From Gammaproteobacteria bacterium (GTDB lineage: Bacteria > Pseudomonadota > Gammaproteobacteria > Xanthomonadales > Xanthomonadaceae), in contig JAPLSI010000160.1 of NCBI GenBank assembly GCA_026398715.1, positions 1 to 10,675 on the forward strand: DNA of 10,675 bases, in the 5' to 3' direction. How positions within the stretch are numbered: the first letter of the stretch is position 1; each line of letters opens with the position of its first letter. The translations under genes and the position numbers were made by a program. Below, in pieces: positions 1-6,382 of the stretch. The notes under the pieces were generated by a model. The model searched no databases and was not told the DNA's origin. It worked only from the letters and a program-made list of their open reading frames with translations.

Positions 1-382
1 TCATGACGCGGGAGTTGGGAAGGATGTAGCGCTTGCCCTTGGCGCCGGCCGCCAGCAGGAACGAACCCATGCTTGCCGCCTGGCCGACGCAGATGGTGCT
101 GACGTCGGGCTTGATGAATCGCATGGTGTCGTAGATGGCCAGGCCCGCGGTGACGATGCCACCGGGCGAGTTGATGTAGAGGCTGATGTCCTTCTCGGGA
201 TTGTCGGCCTCCAGGAACAGCAGCTGGGCGACGATGACGTTGGCGACATAGTCGTCCACGCCGCCGACCAGGAAGATCACGCGTTCCTTGAGCAGGCGCG
301 AATAGATGTCGAACGCGCGTTCGCCACGGCTGGTCTGTTCGACCACCATCGGCACCAGGTTCAGACCCTTTACATCTTGCAT
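1..382 (-). CDS. clpP: ATP-dependent Clp protease proteolytic subunit ClpP (3' part cut off by the window edge)
   Basis: ClpP is the serine protease subunit of the cytosolic ClpXP/ClpAP complexes and degrades unfolded, tagged and regulatory proteins. The 127 visible residues begin with [20 protein letters not shown] and continue with the family blocks [28 protein letters not shown] and [15 protein letters not shown]. The nucleophilic serine of the ASMG motif is residue 104. The sequence stops at PNSRVM, just before the active-site histidine region, so the last third, including the catalytic His and Asp, lies outside the window. The ATG at 382 is chosen because GGAGAG sits seven bases upstream and the protein is then colinear with other ClpP proteins, with a short propeptide. 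It lies 29 bases downstream of the tig stop on the same strand with no terminator between, the classic tig-clpP operon arrangement. Very sure. Confidence 0.97.
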   Translation of the reverse strand, partial: MQDVKGLNLVPMVVEQTSRGERAFDIYSRLLKERVIFLVGGVDDYVANVIVAQLLFLEADNPEKDISLYINSPGGIVTAGLAIYDTMRFIKPDVSTICVGQAASMGSFLLAAGAKGKRYILPNSRVM

Positions 383-411
383 GCCACTCTCCGTGTTTGG
401 CCGCGCAAGGC

Positions 412-1713
412 TCAGGCTACTGGGCGCATCACGTCGGCGAAAGTCATCGACTGCTCGGTGGCGTTGGCTCGCTCGGCGATCCAGTCGATCACCTGCTCTT
501 CCATCACCCTGTTCTGCAGGTTACGCATCAGATTGGGGTCGTTGCGATAGAGTTCAATGACCTGGCCCGGATCTTCGTAGGTCGAGGCGATCAGCTGCAT
601 CGTCTCGCGAACGCGCGCCGGGTCCAGCGACAGCTGGTTCTGGCGGGCGATCTCGCCAACCAGCAGGCCGGCGGCCACGCGCTGGCGCGCGGCATTCATG
701 AACGGGACCGGAGACTCGGTGACATTGGCCTGGCCCTGCTGGCGCGCGGTTTCGGCCGTGCTCAGCGCCAGGGACCGGGCCTCGGCTTCAACCAGGCGCG
801 GCGGCAATTCGACGTGCGCGTAGGCAGCAACCAGCTTCTGCGCGACTTCGGCGCGCAGGCGGTTCATCAGGGTGCCCTTGAGCTCGCGCTCGAGGTTGGC
901 CCGGACTTCCTTGCGGAAGACTTCGAGCTTGCCGCTGCGCACGCCGAAGCTCTTGATGAACGCTTCGTCGATCTCCGGCACGAAGGACTCGGCCACCTGG
1001 CCTGCCTTCAGCACGACCGTGGCGGTCTGGCCGGCCATGTTCGGCAGGCGCCAGTTGGCCGGGAAGGTCACTTCCACTTCGCGTTCTTCACCGGCGCTCA
1101 TGCCGACGAGCTGCGCTTCGAGCTCGGGCAGCATGCCGTTGGAACCGATGACCGTGGCGCCTTGTTCGGCGCCCTCGGCGGGGATGCGTTCATTGGCGAG
1201 GCGGGCGTAGGTTTCCACGCGGACCAGGTCGCCGGCCTGTGCGGGGCGGCTGACCGGATGCCAGGCCTGGCGCTGCTGGCGCAGGGTTTCCAGCATCGCG
1301 TCGATGTCGGAATCCTCGACGTGCGCAACCACGCGGTCGAAGCTGAGCTTGGTGACGTCGATCGGGCCGAAGTCGGGCACGACTTCGAAGGTGGCGACGT
1401 AGCGGATGGCGCCGTCTTCACCCTTGGGTTCATTGCGGATGTCGGGGTTGCCCGCCGGCTGCAGTTTTTCCTGGCGCACGGCCTCGTCGAAACTCTGGCG
1501 GATCAACTCGCCCATCGCTTCTTCGCGCACTTGCGAGCCGAAACGCTGCTCGATGACCTTGGGCGGAATGCGGCCCGGGCGGAAGCCCTTGAGCTTGGCG
1601 GTGCGCGCGATTTCCTGCAGGCGCTGGCCGACCACGCCATTCAGGCGTTCGGCAGGCAGGCTGACCGTCAGGCGGCGTTCGAGGGAAGCGGTGTTCTCGA
1701 GTGAAACTTGCAT
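412..1713 (-). CDS. tig: Trigger factor, ribosome-associated chaperone and peptidyl-prolyl isomerase
   Basis: Trigger factor docks at the ribosome exit tunnel next to L23 and shields nascent chains. It is 433 residues here, as is usual for the family. The N-terminal ribosome-binding domain carries [17 protein letters not shown], with the ribosome-binding G43-F44-R45 in the same numbering as E. coli (FRK there, FRP here). An FKBP-like PPIase domain spans roughly residues 155-240 ([13 protein letters not shown] to the VEVTFP strand). The chaperone arms follow, starting near [10 protein letters not shown] at about 250. The ATG at 1713 has GGAG five to six bases upstream; an ATG 26 codons further up would extend into the tRNA-Leu trailer and is not family-like. 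It is followed by clpP in the same direction and preceded by the tRNA array. I see no convincing promoter of its own between 1714 and 1795, so read-through from the tRNAs is possible. Confidence 0.97.
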   Translation of the reverse strand: MQVSLENTASLERRLTVSLPAERLNGVVGQRLQEIARTAKLKGFRPGRIPPKVIEQRFGSQVREEAMGELIRQSFDEAVRQEKLQPAGNPDIRNEPKGEDGAIRYVATFEVVPDFGPIDVTKLSFDRVVAHVEDSDIDAMLETLRQQRQAWHPVSRPAQAGDLVRVETYARLANERIPAEGAEQGATVIGSNGMLPELEAQLVGMSAGEEREVEVTFPANWRLPNMAGQTATVVLKAGQVAESFVPEIDEAFIKSFGVRSGKLEVFRKEVRANLERELKGTLMNRLRAEVAQKLVAAYAHVELPPRLVEAEARSLALSTAETARQQGQANVTESPVPFMNAARQRVAAGLLVGEIARQNQLSLDPARVRETMQLIASTYEDPGQVIELYRNDPNLMRNLQNRVMEEQVIDWIAERANATEQSMTFADVMRPVA

Positions 1714-1748
1714 TTGTACTCCAGCCTCGCGCCTTTCTGTGGCGCCAT

Positions 1749-1772
1749 AAAAAGAAAAAACCCATGGATCCG
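1749..1772 (-). terminator. T-rich tract after the tRNA array, possible weak terminator or attenuator before tig
   Basis: On the minus strand, the transcript leaving tRNA-Leu contains CGGATCCATGGG followed by twelve bases that are almost all T (TTTTTTCTTTTT). The CGGAT part can pair imperfectly with CCATCCG at the tRNA 3' end, which would place a stem upstream of the T tract. The stem is interrupted, so this may only be a partial terminator that lets some transcripts continue into tig. Inference from sequence only. Confidence 0.25.
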
Positions 1773-1795
1773 GCTCGCCCCACGCAGCCAACGGA

Positions 1796-1880
1796 TGGTG
1801 CGAAAGGAGAGACTCGAACTCTCACGGGTTTCCCCACAGGAACCTAAATCCTGGGCGTCTACCAATTCCGCCACTTTCGC
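1796..1880 (-). tRNA. tRNA-Leu (anticodon UAG)
   Basis: The acceptor stem GCGAAAG pairs with CTTTCGC, and CCA is encoded at the 3' end. The anticodon stem CAGGA/TCCTG encloses TTTAGGT, giving UAG. There is a long variable arm (TGGGGAAACCC region) and a standard T arm GAGAGTTCGAGTCTCTC. The 85-base length fits a class II tRNA. It is the last of the five tRNAs before tig. Confidence 0.97.
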
Positions 1881-1914
1881 ATTGCCATGCGGGTACCGGT
1901 TAATCAGGAAAGAT

Positions 1915-1990
1915 TGGTGGGCCGTGAAGGATTCGAACCTTCGACCTATTGATTAAGAGTCAACTGCTCTACCAACTGAGCTAACGGCCC
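1915..1990 (-). tRNA. tRNA-Lys (anticodon CUU)
   Basis: The acceptor GGGCCGT pairs with ACGGCCC, followed by encoded ACCA. The D arm is TTAGCTCAGTTGGTAGAGCA. The anticodon stem GTTGA/TCAAT encloses CTCTTAA, so the anticodon is CUU, reading AAG, the preferred Lys codon in GC-rich genomes. The T arm is GAAGGTTCGAATCCTTC. Total length is 76 bases. It closely resembles E. coli tRNA-Lys apart from the CUU anticodon. Confidence 0.97.
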
Positions 1991-2045
1991 AAAACCTTTC
2001 CTGCCGGTACGGCAGCCGACGCGGCATTATGCCGCATCCGGAGAC

Positions 2046-2123
2046 TGGGGTGGAAGACGGGATTCGAACCCGCGACCCTCGGAATCACAATCCGATGCTC
2101 TAACCGACTGAGCTACATCCACC
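2046..2123 (-). tRNA. tRNA-His (anticodon GUG)
   Basis: The anticodon stem TCGGA/TCCGA encloses TTGTGAT, giving GUG. The genome encodes the extra G at position -1 (base 2123) facing C73 (base 2049), the identity signature of tRNA-His, and CCA is encoded. The T arm is GCGGGTTCGAATCCCGT. In the acceptor stem, position 6 (U) faces U67, a mismatch inside an otherwise paired GUGGAUG/CUUCCAC helix. Confidence 0.95.
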
Positions 2124-2140
2124 ATTTGAAGCAAAACTGT

Positions 2141-2214
2141 CGCGCCCGGAGGGACTCGAACCCCCAACCTACGGAGTAGAAGTCCGATGCTCTATCCAGT
2201 TGAGCTACGGGCGC
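2141..2214 (-). tRNA. tRNA-Arg (anticodon UCU), CCA not encoded
   Basis: The acceptor GCGCCCG pairs with CGGGCGC, and the discriminator is G. The anticodon loop CTTCTAC gives UCU, reading AGA/AGG. The T arm is GGGGGTTCGAGTCCCTC. The three bases after the discriminator (2140-2138) read ACA on the minus strand instead of CCA, unlike the other six tRNAs in this window, so the feature is ended at the discriminator. The outermost anticodon-stem pair 27-43 is U-U. Confidence 0.94.
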
Positions 2215-2269
2215 CCTGGCTGGAATTGTGCACCGAAACCGCTGACCACGACATCCGGAACGCTTGAAC

Positions 2270-2346
2270 TGGTCGGGGTAGAGGGATTCGAACTCTCGAC
2301 ATCCTGCTCCCAAAGCAGGCGCGCTACCAGGCTGCGCTATACCCCG
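2270..2346 (-). tRNA. tRNA-Pro (anticodon UGG)
   Basis: The acceptor stem CGGGGTA pairs with TACCCCG and starts with C1, typical of bacterial tRNA-Pro; ACCA is encoded. The anticodon stem CCTGC/GCAGG encloses TTTGGGA, giving UGG. The T arm is GAGAGTTCGAATCCCTC, where one wobble or mismatch is tolerated. It is the first tRNA of the array. I see no clear sigma70 promoter in 2347-2445; a TAAACT hexamer at 2416-2411 (minus) lacks a matching -35 box. Confidence 0.97.
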
Positions 2347-2445
2347 AAAACACCGGATACAGCCGGGATACGGGCTGGCCCGCGACCCGGGCGGCAACCC
2401 GATCTGCGAAGTTTAACACAGCCTTTTCGGGCTTCGCTGCGCCCA

Positions 2446-2459
2446 TTGACCTCGATCAA
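2446..2459 (+). promoter_or_regulatory. FNR/ANR-type box upstream of the decarboxylase gene
   Basis: TTGACCTCGATCAA matches the FNR/ANR consensus TTGAT-N4-ATCAA at nine of ten specified bases, the only change being T5 to C. The centre is at 2452.5, about 41-42 bases before the start codon at 2495. That is the class II activator position if transcription starts at or next to the ATG. A weak -10-like TAAGCT lies at 2482-2487. Almost the same palindrome precedes the next gene. The site also lies about 100 bases upstream of the divergent tRNA-Pro. Binding by an FNR-family protein is inferred, and no such regulator gene is in the window. Confidence 0.6.
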
Positions 2460-2494
2460 GGGAGCCGGGGCCGTCGCGGCCTAAGCTGCCGGGC

Positions 2495-4486
2495 ATGTCC
2501 CCAACCCCTGACCTCGATCCCATGCCGCCGTCCGCCACCGGGCACGGCGGCCCCGCGCCCCAGGCCAGCCGCGAGGCGCTGGACGCCTGTTTCCTCGGTC
2601 CTTATGGCGAAAACGACACGATGCTCGAAAAGCTCGTCGTCGAATTCCTGCGCGACCATGTTTACTGGCGGCGAAACTTCCACCCCGATGATCCACCGGC
2701 GATTTCCACCCGCGCCGCGCAGCATCCGGACTACCTGGCCTTCGAGGCGCGGCTGCGTGGCGAACTGCATCATCTGTCTGCGGCACTGAAGAAGTCGGTG
2801 CCCTTCCACAGCCCGCGCTATCTGGGCCACATGGTTTCCGACCTGCTGATTCCGGGGCTGGCCGCGCAAATCCTCACCCTGCCCTACAACCCCAACAACG
2901 TCAGCGAGGATGTCGCACCGGTGACGGTGGACATGGAGGTGCAGGTCGGCCTGCAGCTTGCGCGCATGCTCGGCTACCCGCACGACCCGGCACGCGCGGA
3001 TTGCGCGTTCGGCCACCTGACCTCAGGGGGAACGCTGGCCAATTACCAGGCGCTGCGGCTGGCGCTCGCGCTGAAGTGCTTCCCGGTGGCGCTGCGCGCG
3101 GCAAACGTGCCCGACCTCGCCCTGCCGGCGGACGATTGGGCCGCCTTCAATCTCACGCCGCAGGCAGGCATCGCCCTGCTCGACGGCTGGCAGGCGTGGC
3201 TCGCGGCGCAACCCGTCGCGGAGCGCAGGCAATGGGACAGGCGCGTGCGTGCCCGGCAGGTCGAACAACTCGGCCTCGTCGATTTCTTCGCAGCGCATCC
3301 GCAGTTGCGGGTGCCGATCGTGCTCGCACCGATCACCGCCCATTACTCCTGGAGCAAGGGCATGAAGTTGCTCGGCTTGGGCCGCGCGCAACTGCAGCTG
3401 TTGCCCGAGCGCGACATGCGCATCGACGTGGACGCGCTGGAAGAAGCGCTGGCGGCATGCCTGCGAGACCGGCAACCGGTGCTGCTCGCCGTCGCGGTGC
3501 TGGGCACCACCGAGTACGGCACGATAGATCCGGTCGACCGGGTGGTGGACGCGCGCGACCGGCATGCGGTCCATGGGCTGGGCTTCGGCGTGCACGTGGA
3601 CGGCGCCTGGGGTGGCTACCTGGCCACGCTGTTCCGCAGTCCCGATGGCAGCCTGCGGACTGTCGAGCAAGTTCGGGAAGGCTTCGAATCGTTCCCGTCA
3701 GCCGGCGTGCATGCCGCCTTCGGTGCGCTGGGCCGGACCGATTCGATCACCGTCGATCCGCACAAGCTCGGCTACCTGCCCTATGGCGCCGGCGCCTTCA
3801 TCTGTCGCGACCATCGGGCCATGGCGTTGCTCGCCGAGCAGGCCGACTATGTCTTCCACGACACGTCTGCCGCCGGCTACCTGGCGCGCTATCGCAGTCT
3901 CGGCCAGTTCATCCCGGAGGGCTCCAAGCCCGGCGCCGCCGCCGCGGCCGCCTTCGTCACGCACAAGGTGCTGCCGCTGGACCACGCAAATTTTGGTCAG
4001 CTGCAGGCTCATACCATCGTCTCCGCCGAAGCGTTCCATGCGCGCGCGTTGCGGTTTGCCGAATCGGTATCGGCATCGTTGCGGGCCATCGTCCCGTTCG
4101 CGCCGGACAGCAACCTGGTTTGCCTGGCGCTCAATCCTGCAGGCAACACCGATGTGTCGCGCGCCAATGCCTTCGTGCGGCGGCTGCATGACGAGTTGCG
4201 CTGCGACCCGAGCCATCCGGTGCAGATGAAGGAGTTTTTCGGCTCGGTCACCACGCTTCGTCCCGAAGCGCTCGGCGAGGTGGAAATGTCACGGATCCTG
4301 TCCCTGCTCGGCCTGGACCCGGCAACGCTGGGCGGCGAACACGACGACCGCCTGCTGATCCTGCGCCACACGCTGATGAATCCTTACCTGATCGACCATG
4401 AAAACGGCATCAGCTACATCGACCGCTACTTCGATTTCCTCCAGCGCCGTACGACGGCGCTGATGGCAATCGATCCCTCGACCTGA
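2495..4486 (+). CDS. Group II PLP-dependent amino-acid decarboxylase, tyrosine-decarboxylase-like
   Basis: This is a cytosolic fold-type I PLP enzyme expected to remove CO2 from an amino acid; the exact substrate cannot be read from sequence. It has 663 residues, slightly longer than enterococcal tyrosine decarboxylase (about 620), which it resembles block by block: VPFHSPRYLGHM, NPNNVSEDVAPVTVDME, LTSGGTLANYQAL, the His-283 stacking motif HYSWSKG, LGTTEYGTIDPVD, HVDGAWGGY with Asp-369 for the pyridine nitrogen, and DPHKLGYLPYGAG with the Schiff-base Lys-424. IPEGSKPGA and LRHTLMNPYL close the conserved part. The first 30 residues are proline/glycine-rich and not conserved. The ATG at 2495 is chosen from its spacing to the FNR-type box; no Shine-Dalgarno precedes it, so the mRNA may be leaderless. 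The next gene follows after 78 bases and carries the same type of box, so both are probably induced at low oxygen. Glutamate, cysteine-sulfinate or aromatic amino acids are possible substrates; the closest recalled family is tyrosine decarboxylase. Confidence 0.85.
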   Translation: MSPTPDLDPMPPSATGHGGPAPQASREALDACFLGPYGENDTMLEKLVVEFLRDHVYWRRNFHPDDPPAISTRAAQHPDYLAFEARLRGELHHLSAALKKSVPFHSPRYLGHMVSDLLIPGLAAQILTLPYNPNNVSEDVAPVTVDMEVQVGLQLARMLGYPHDPARADCAFGHLTSGGTLANYQALRLALALKCFPVALRAANVPDLALPADDWAAFNLTPQAGIALLDGWQAWLAAQPVAERRQWDRRVRARQVEQLGLVDFFAAHPQLRVPIVLAPITAHYSWSKGMKLLGLGRAQLQLLPERDMRIDVDALEEALAACLRDRQPVLLAVAVLGTTEYGTIDPVDRVVDARDRHAVHGLGFGVHVDGAWGGYLATLFRSPDGSLRTVEQVREGFESFPSAGVHAAFGALGRTDSITVDPHKLGYLPYGAGAFICRDHRAMALLAEQADYVFHDTSAAGYLARYRSLGQFIPEGSKPGAAAAAAFVTHKVLPLDHANFGQLQAHTIVSAEAFHARALRFAESVSASLRAIVPFAPDSNLVCLALNPAGNTDVSRANAFVRRLHDELRCDPSHPVQMKEFFGSVTTLRPEALGEVEMSRILSLLGLDPATLGGEHDDRLLILRHTLMNPYLIDHENGISYIDRYFDFLQRRTTALMAIDPST

Positions 4487-4517
4487 CCGCATCGGCGCAA
4501 ACGCGGCCGGGGCGCTC

Positions 4518-4531
4518 TTGATCGAGATCAG
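4518..4531 (+). promoter_or_regulatory. FNR/ANR-type box upstream of the cysteine synthase-like gene
   Basis: TTGATCGAGATCAG matches TTGAT-N4-ATCAA at nine of ten specified bases (last A to G). It is identical at 12 of 14 positions to the reverse complement of the box at 2446-2459. The centre at 4524.5 lies about 40 bases before the ATG at 4565, again the class II position for a start site at the initiation codon. It is enclosed by an eight-base inverted repeat, GCGCAAAC at 4495-4502 and GTTTGCGC at 4533-4540. The -10 region (CAGCAT near 4554-4559) is poor, as is common in activator-dependent promoters. Confidence 0.6.
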
Positions 4532-4564
4532 GGTTTGCGCGCACCGTTCGGGCCAGCATGGCCT

Positions 4565-5653
4565 ATGCCCGACATGCCCTTCGCCCTGCCGCCAATCGAC
4601 CTTGACCGTGCCTTCGTCCGCGAGGCGATCGGCAAGCTCAAGCGCGAGGCCGCGCGCTCCGCAGACACGCACCTGCTGCGACTTGACCTGCCTGCCTTCC
4701 CCGGCATCGGTTTCTACTTCAAGGACGAAGCCGCCCATCCCACCGGAAGCCTCAAGCACCGGCTGGCGCGATCCCTGTTCCTGTACGCGCTGTGCAACGG
4801 CCGCCTGCGTTCGGGCCAGTCGGTGGTCGATGCCTCGTCGGGAAGCACGGCCATTTCCGAAGCCTGGTTCGCGCGCCTGCTCGATATCGAATTCATCGCG
4901 GTGATGCCGGCATGCACGGCCCCCGGAAAGATCCGCGACGTGCAGGCCCTCGGCGGAAAATGCGACCTGGTGGACGATCCGGCGCAGGTACATGCGCGCG
5001 CCGCGTGGCACGCCGAACAGGGCGCCTGCCACCTCGACCAGTTCGGATTGGCCGAGCGCGCCACCGATTGGCGCGGCAACAACAACATCGCCGAATCCAT
5101 CCTGTCGCAGATGGCTGGCGAGCCGGACCCGGAGCCCGCCTGGATCGTCTGCGGCGTTGGCACGGGCGGCACCTCGGCCACCATCGGCCGCTACCTTCGA
5201 TACCGGCAGTTGTCCACGCAACTGTGCGTGGCCGAACCCAAGGGCAGCGCCTTCGCCCGGGGCTGGGCGGGACGCGACACGGCCGCGGTGGCTGATACGG
5301 CCACGCTGATCGAGGGCATTGGACGGCCCCGGGTCGAGTCCTGTTTCCTGTTCGAAGTCGTTGATGCGGTGGTCGAGGTACCCGATGCGCAATCCATCGC
5401 CGCAGCCTGGGAACTCGAGGCCCTGTTTGGCCACCGATACGGCGGCTCATCCGGTACCAACCTGGTGGCCTGCCTGCGCCTGGCCTCGGCCATGCGCGAA
5501 CGCGGGGCGGGCGGTAGCATCGTCAGCCTGCTTTGCGACCGCGGGGTGCGCTACGACCAGACCCTGTTCGATCCCGTGTGGCTGGCGGGACACGGGATCG
5601 ATATCGAACGGGAAAGGCTCGCCATGCGAAGGATGATTCGAACCGGCTGTTAG
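4565..5653 (+). CDS. PLP-dependent cysteine synthase-family protein, possible L-cysteine desulfhydrase (Cds1-like)
   Basis: This 362-residue fold-type II PLP enzyme is related to cysteine synthase and cystathionine beta-synthase. The PLP lysine is K64 in PTGSLKHRLA, the phosphate-binding loop is GVGTGGTSATIGRYL (197-211), and the C-terminal CDRGVRY corresponds to the DSGERY block of CysK. The substrate loop reads SSGSTAIS (91-98) where CysK has TSGNTGIA, so the conserved Asn is Ser-94. RATDWRGNNNIAESI is a further block that I recall from actinobacterial and proteobacterial relatives, including the mycobacterial H2S-forming desulfhydrase Cds1. The expected chemistry is beta-elimination or beta-replacement on cysteine or an activated serine; the substrate is uncertain. 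The ATG at 4565 is preferred because it fits the spacing from the FNR-type box; ATG 4574 is an alternative, and no Shine-Dalgarno is seen for either. The stop overlaps that of convergent deoD by four bases. Confidence 0.8.
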   Translation: MPDMPFALPPIDLDRAFVREAIGKLKREAARSADTHLLRLDLPAFPGIGFYFKDEAAHPTGSLKHRLARSLFLYALCNGRLRSGQSVVDASSGSTAISEAWFARLLDIEFIAVMPACTAPGKIRDVQALGGKCDLVDDPAQVHARAAWHAEQGACHLDQFGLAERATDWRGNNNIAESILSQMAGEPDPEPAWIVCGVGTGGTSATIGRYLRYRQLSTQLCVAEPKGSAFARGWAGRDTAAVADTATLIEGIGRPRVESCFLFEVVDAVVEVPDAQSIAAAWELEALFGHRYGGSSGTNLVACLRLASAMRERGAGGSIVSLLCDRGVRYDQTLFDPVWLAGHGIDIERERLAMRRMIRTGC

Positions 5654-6372
5654 CGGGATTGCCCGGGGGCGGACGACAGGCTGTCCAGCACCAGCGACAC
5701 CATCCGCGACTGGCCCGATTCGCGCTCTTCCGCAGGCATGTGCTCGCCGCGCTGCAGGTGGTCGCTGACCGCGAGCACGGACAGCGCCGCGATGCCTTCG
5801 CGCATCGCAAGGCCATACAGACCGGCCGATTCCATGTCTATCGCGGCGATGCGATGTTGCGAGAGGCGCTCGACCAGTTGCGGGTCGCCGCCGTAGAAAC
5901 AATCGGAACTGAACACGTTGGCGACCCGCAATCCGATGCCCTGTCCTGCCGCCGTGTCCGCAACCCTGCGCAACAATCCGAAATCCGCGCAGGCGGCGAG
6001 GTCATGGCCGCCGAACTGAAGCCGGTTGAAATTGGAATCGGTGGACGCCGACTGCGCCAGCAGCAGGTCGCCCAGCGCGACGTCGCCGATGCCGCCGCAG
6101 GTGCCGACCCGCACGATGCGGCGCACGCCGTACACTCGCGCCAGTTCGGTCGCGTAGATGGCGCAGGAAGGAATGCCCATGCCGCTGCCCATCACCGACA
6201 CGCGCATACCGCGATAGACGCCGGTGTAGCCGAGCATGTTGCGTCGTGAGGTTACTTCGGCCGCGTCGGAGAGGAATTCGGCGGCGATGTGGCGCGCCCG
6301 CAAGGGATCGCCTGGAAACAGCACGGTGTCGGCAATGTCGCCGGGGGCGGCGTCGATGTGTGGCGTGCTCAC
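5650..6372 (-). CDS. deoD: Purine nucleoside phosphorylase, DeoD type
   Basis: DeoD splits purine (deoxy)ribonucleosides with phosphate into free base and (deoxy)ribose-1-phosphate. The 240 residues match the hexameric DeoD family: STPHIDA at the N terminus (His-5 reaches the neighbouring active site), FPGDPLRAR with phosphate-binding Arg-25, R43/R44, GSGMGIPS, RVGTCGGIGDV, IDMESAGLYG for ribose binding, and VSDH with the catalytic Asp-204. The GTG at 6372 is chosen because GAGGAG lies six bases upstream and the start then matches E. coli DeoD; an ATG seven codons upstream (6393) would overlap deoB. The ribosome-binding site overlaps the deoB stop codon, with ten bases between the genes. It is the last gene of the operon and converges on the plus-strand PLP gene with a four-base stop-stop overlap, so no terminator fits between them. 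Confidence 0.96.
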   Translation of the reverse strand: MSTPHIDAAPGDIADTVLFPGDPLRARHIAAEFLSDAAEVTSRRNMLGYTGVYRGMRVSVMGSGMGIPSCAIYATELARVYGVRRIVRVGTCGGIGDVALGDLLLAQSASTDSNFNRLQFGGHDLAACADFGLLRRVADTAAGQGIGLRVANVFSSDCFYGGDPQLVERLSQHRIAAIDMESAGLYGLAMREGIAALSVLAVSDHLQRGEHMPAEERESGQSRMVSLVLDSLSSAPGQSR

Positions 6373-6382
6373 GAAGATCTCC

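Noticed and set aside
397..1704. A 435-codon open frame on the plus strand opposite tig
   Set aside because: It is exactly antisense to a clear trigger factor gene. Its composition (many His, Asp, Gly, Arg and Ala residues) is typical of antisense frames in GC-rich genes, and it has no recognisable domain.
2406..2436. Nested inverted repeats (GCGAAG...CTTCGC with AGCC...GGCT inside) upstream of the decarboxylase
   Set aside because: The stems are short and interrupted, no T tract follows, and no gene ends here on either strand. Probably incidental in GC-rich DNA.
3001..4191. A 396-codon plus-strand open frame inside the decarboxylase gene in another frame
   Set aside because: It is very rich in Arg and Ala with no domain, and the decarboxylase frame is continuous and conserved across it.
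4487..4564. A terminator between the two PLP genes
   Set aside because: No GC-rich stem with a following T tract is present on the plus strand; the inverted repeat here encloses the FNR-type box and is followed by GC-rich sequence.
4289..5434. A 381-codon minus-strand open frame opposite the end of the decarboxylase and the cysteine synthase-like gene
   Set aside because: It crosses two genes with clear family motifs on the plus strand and shows no motif itself.
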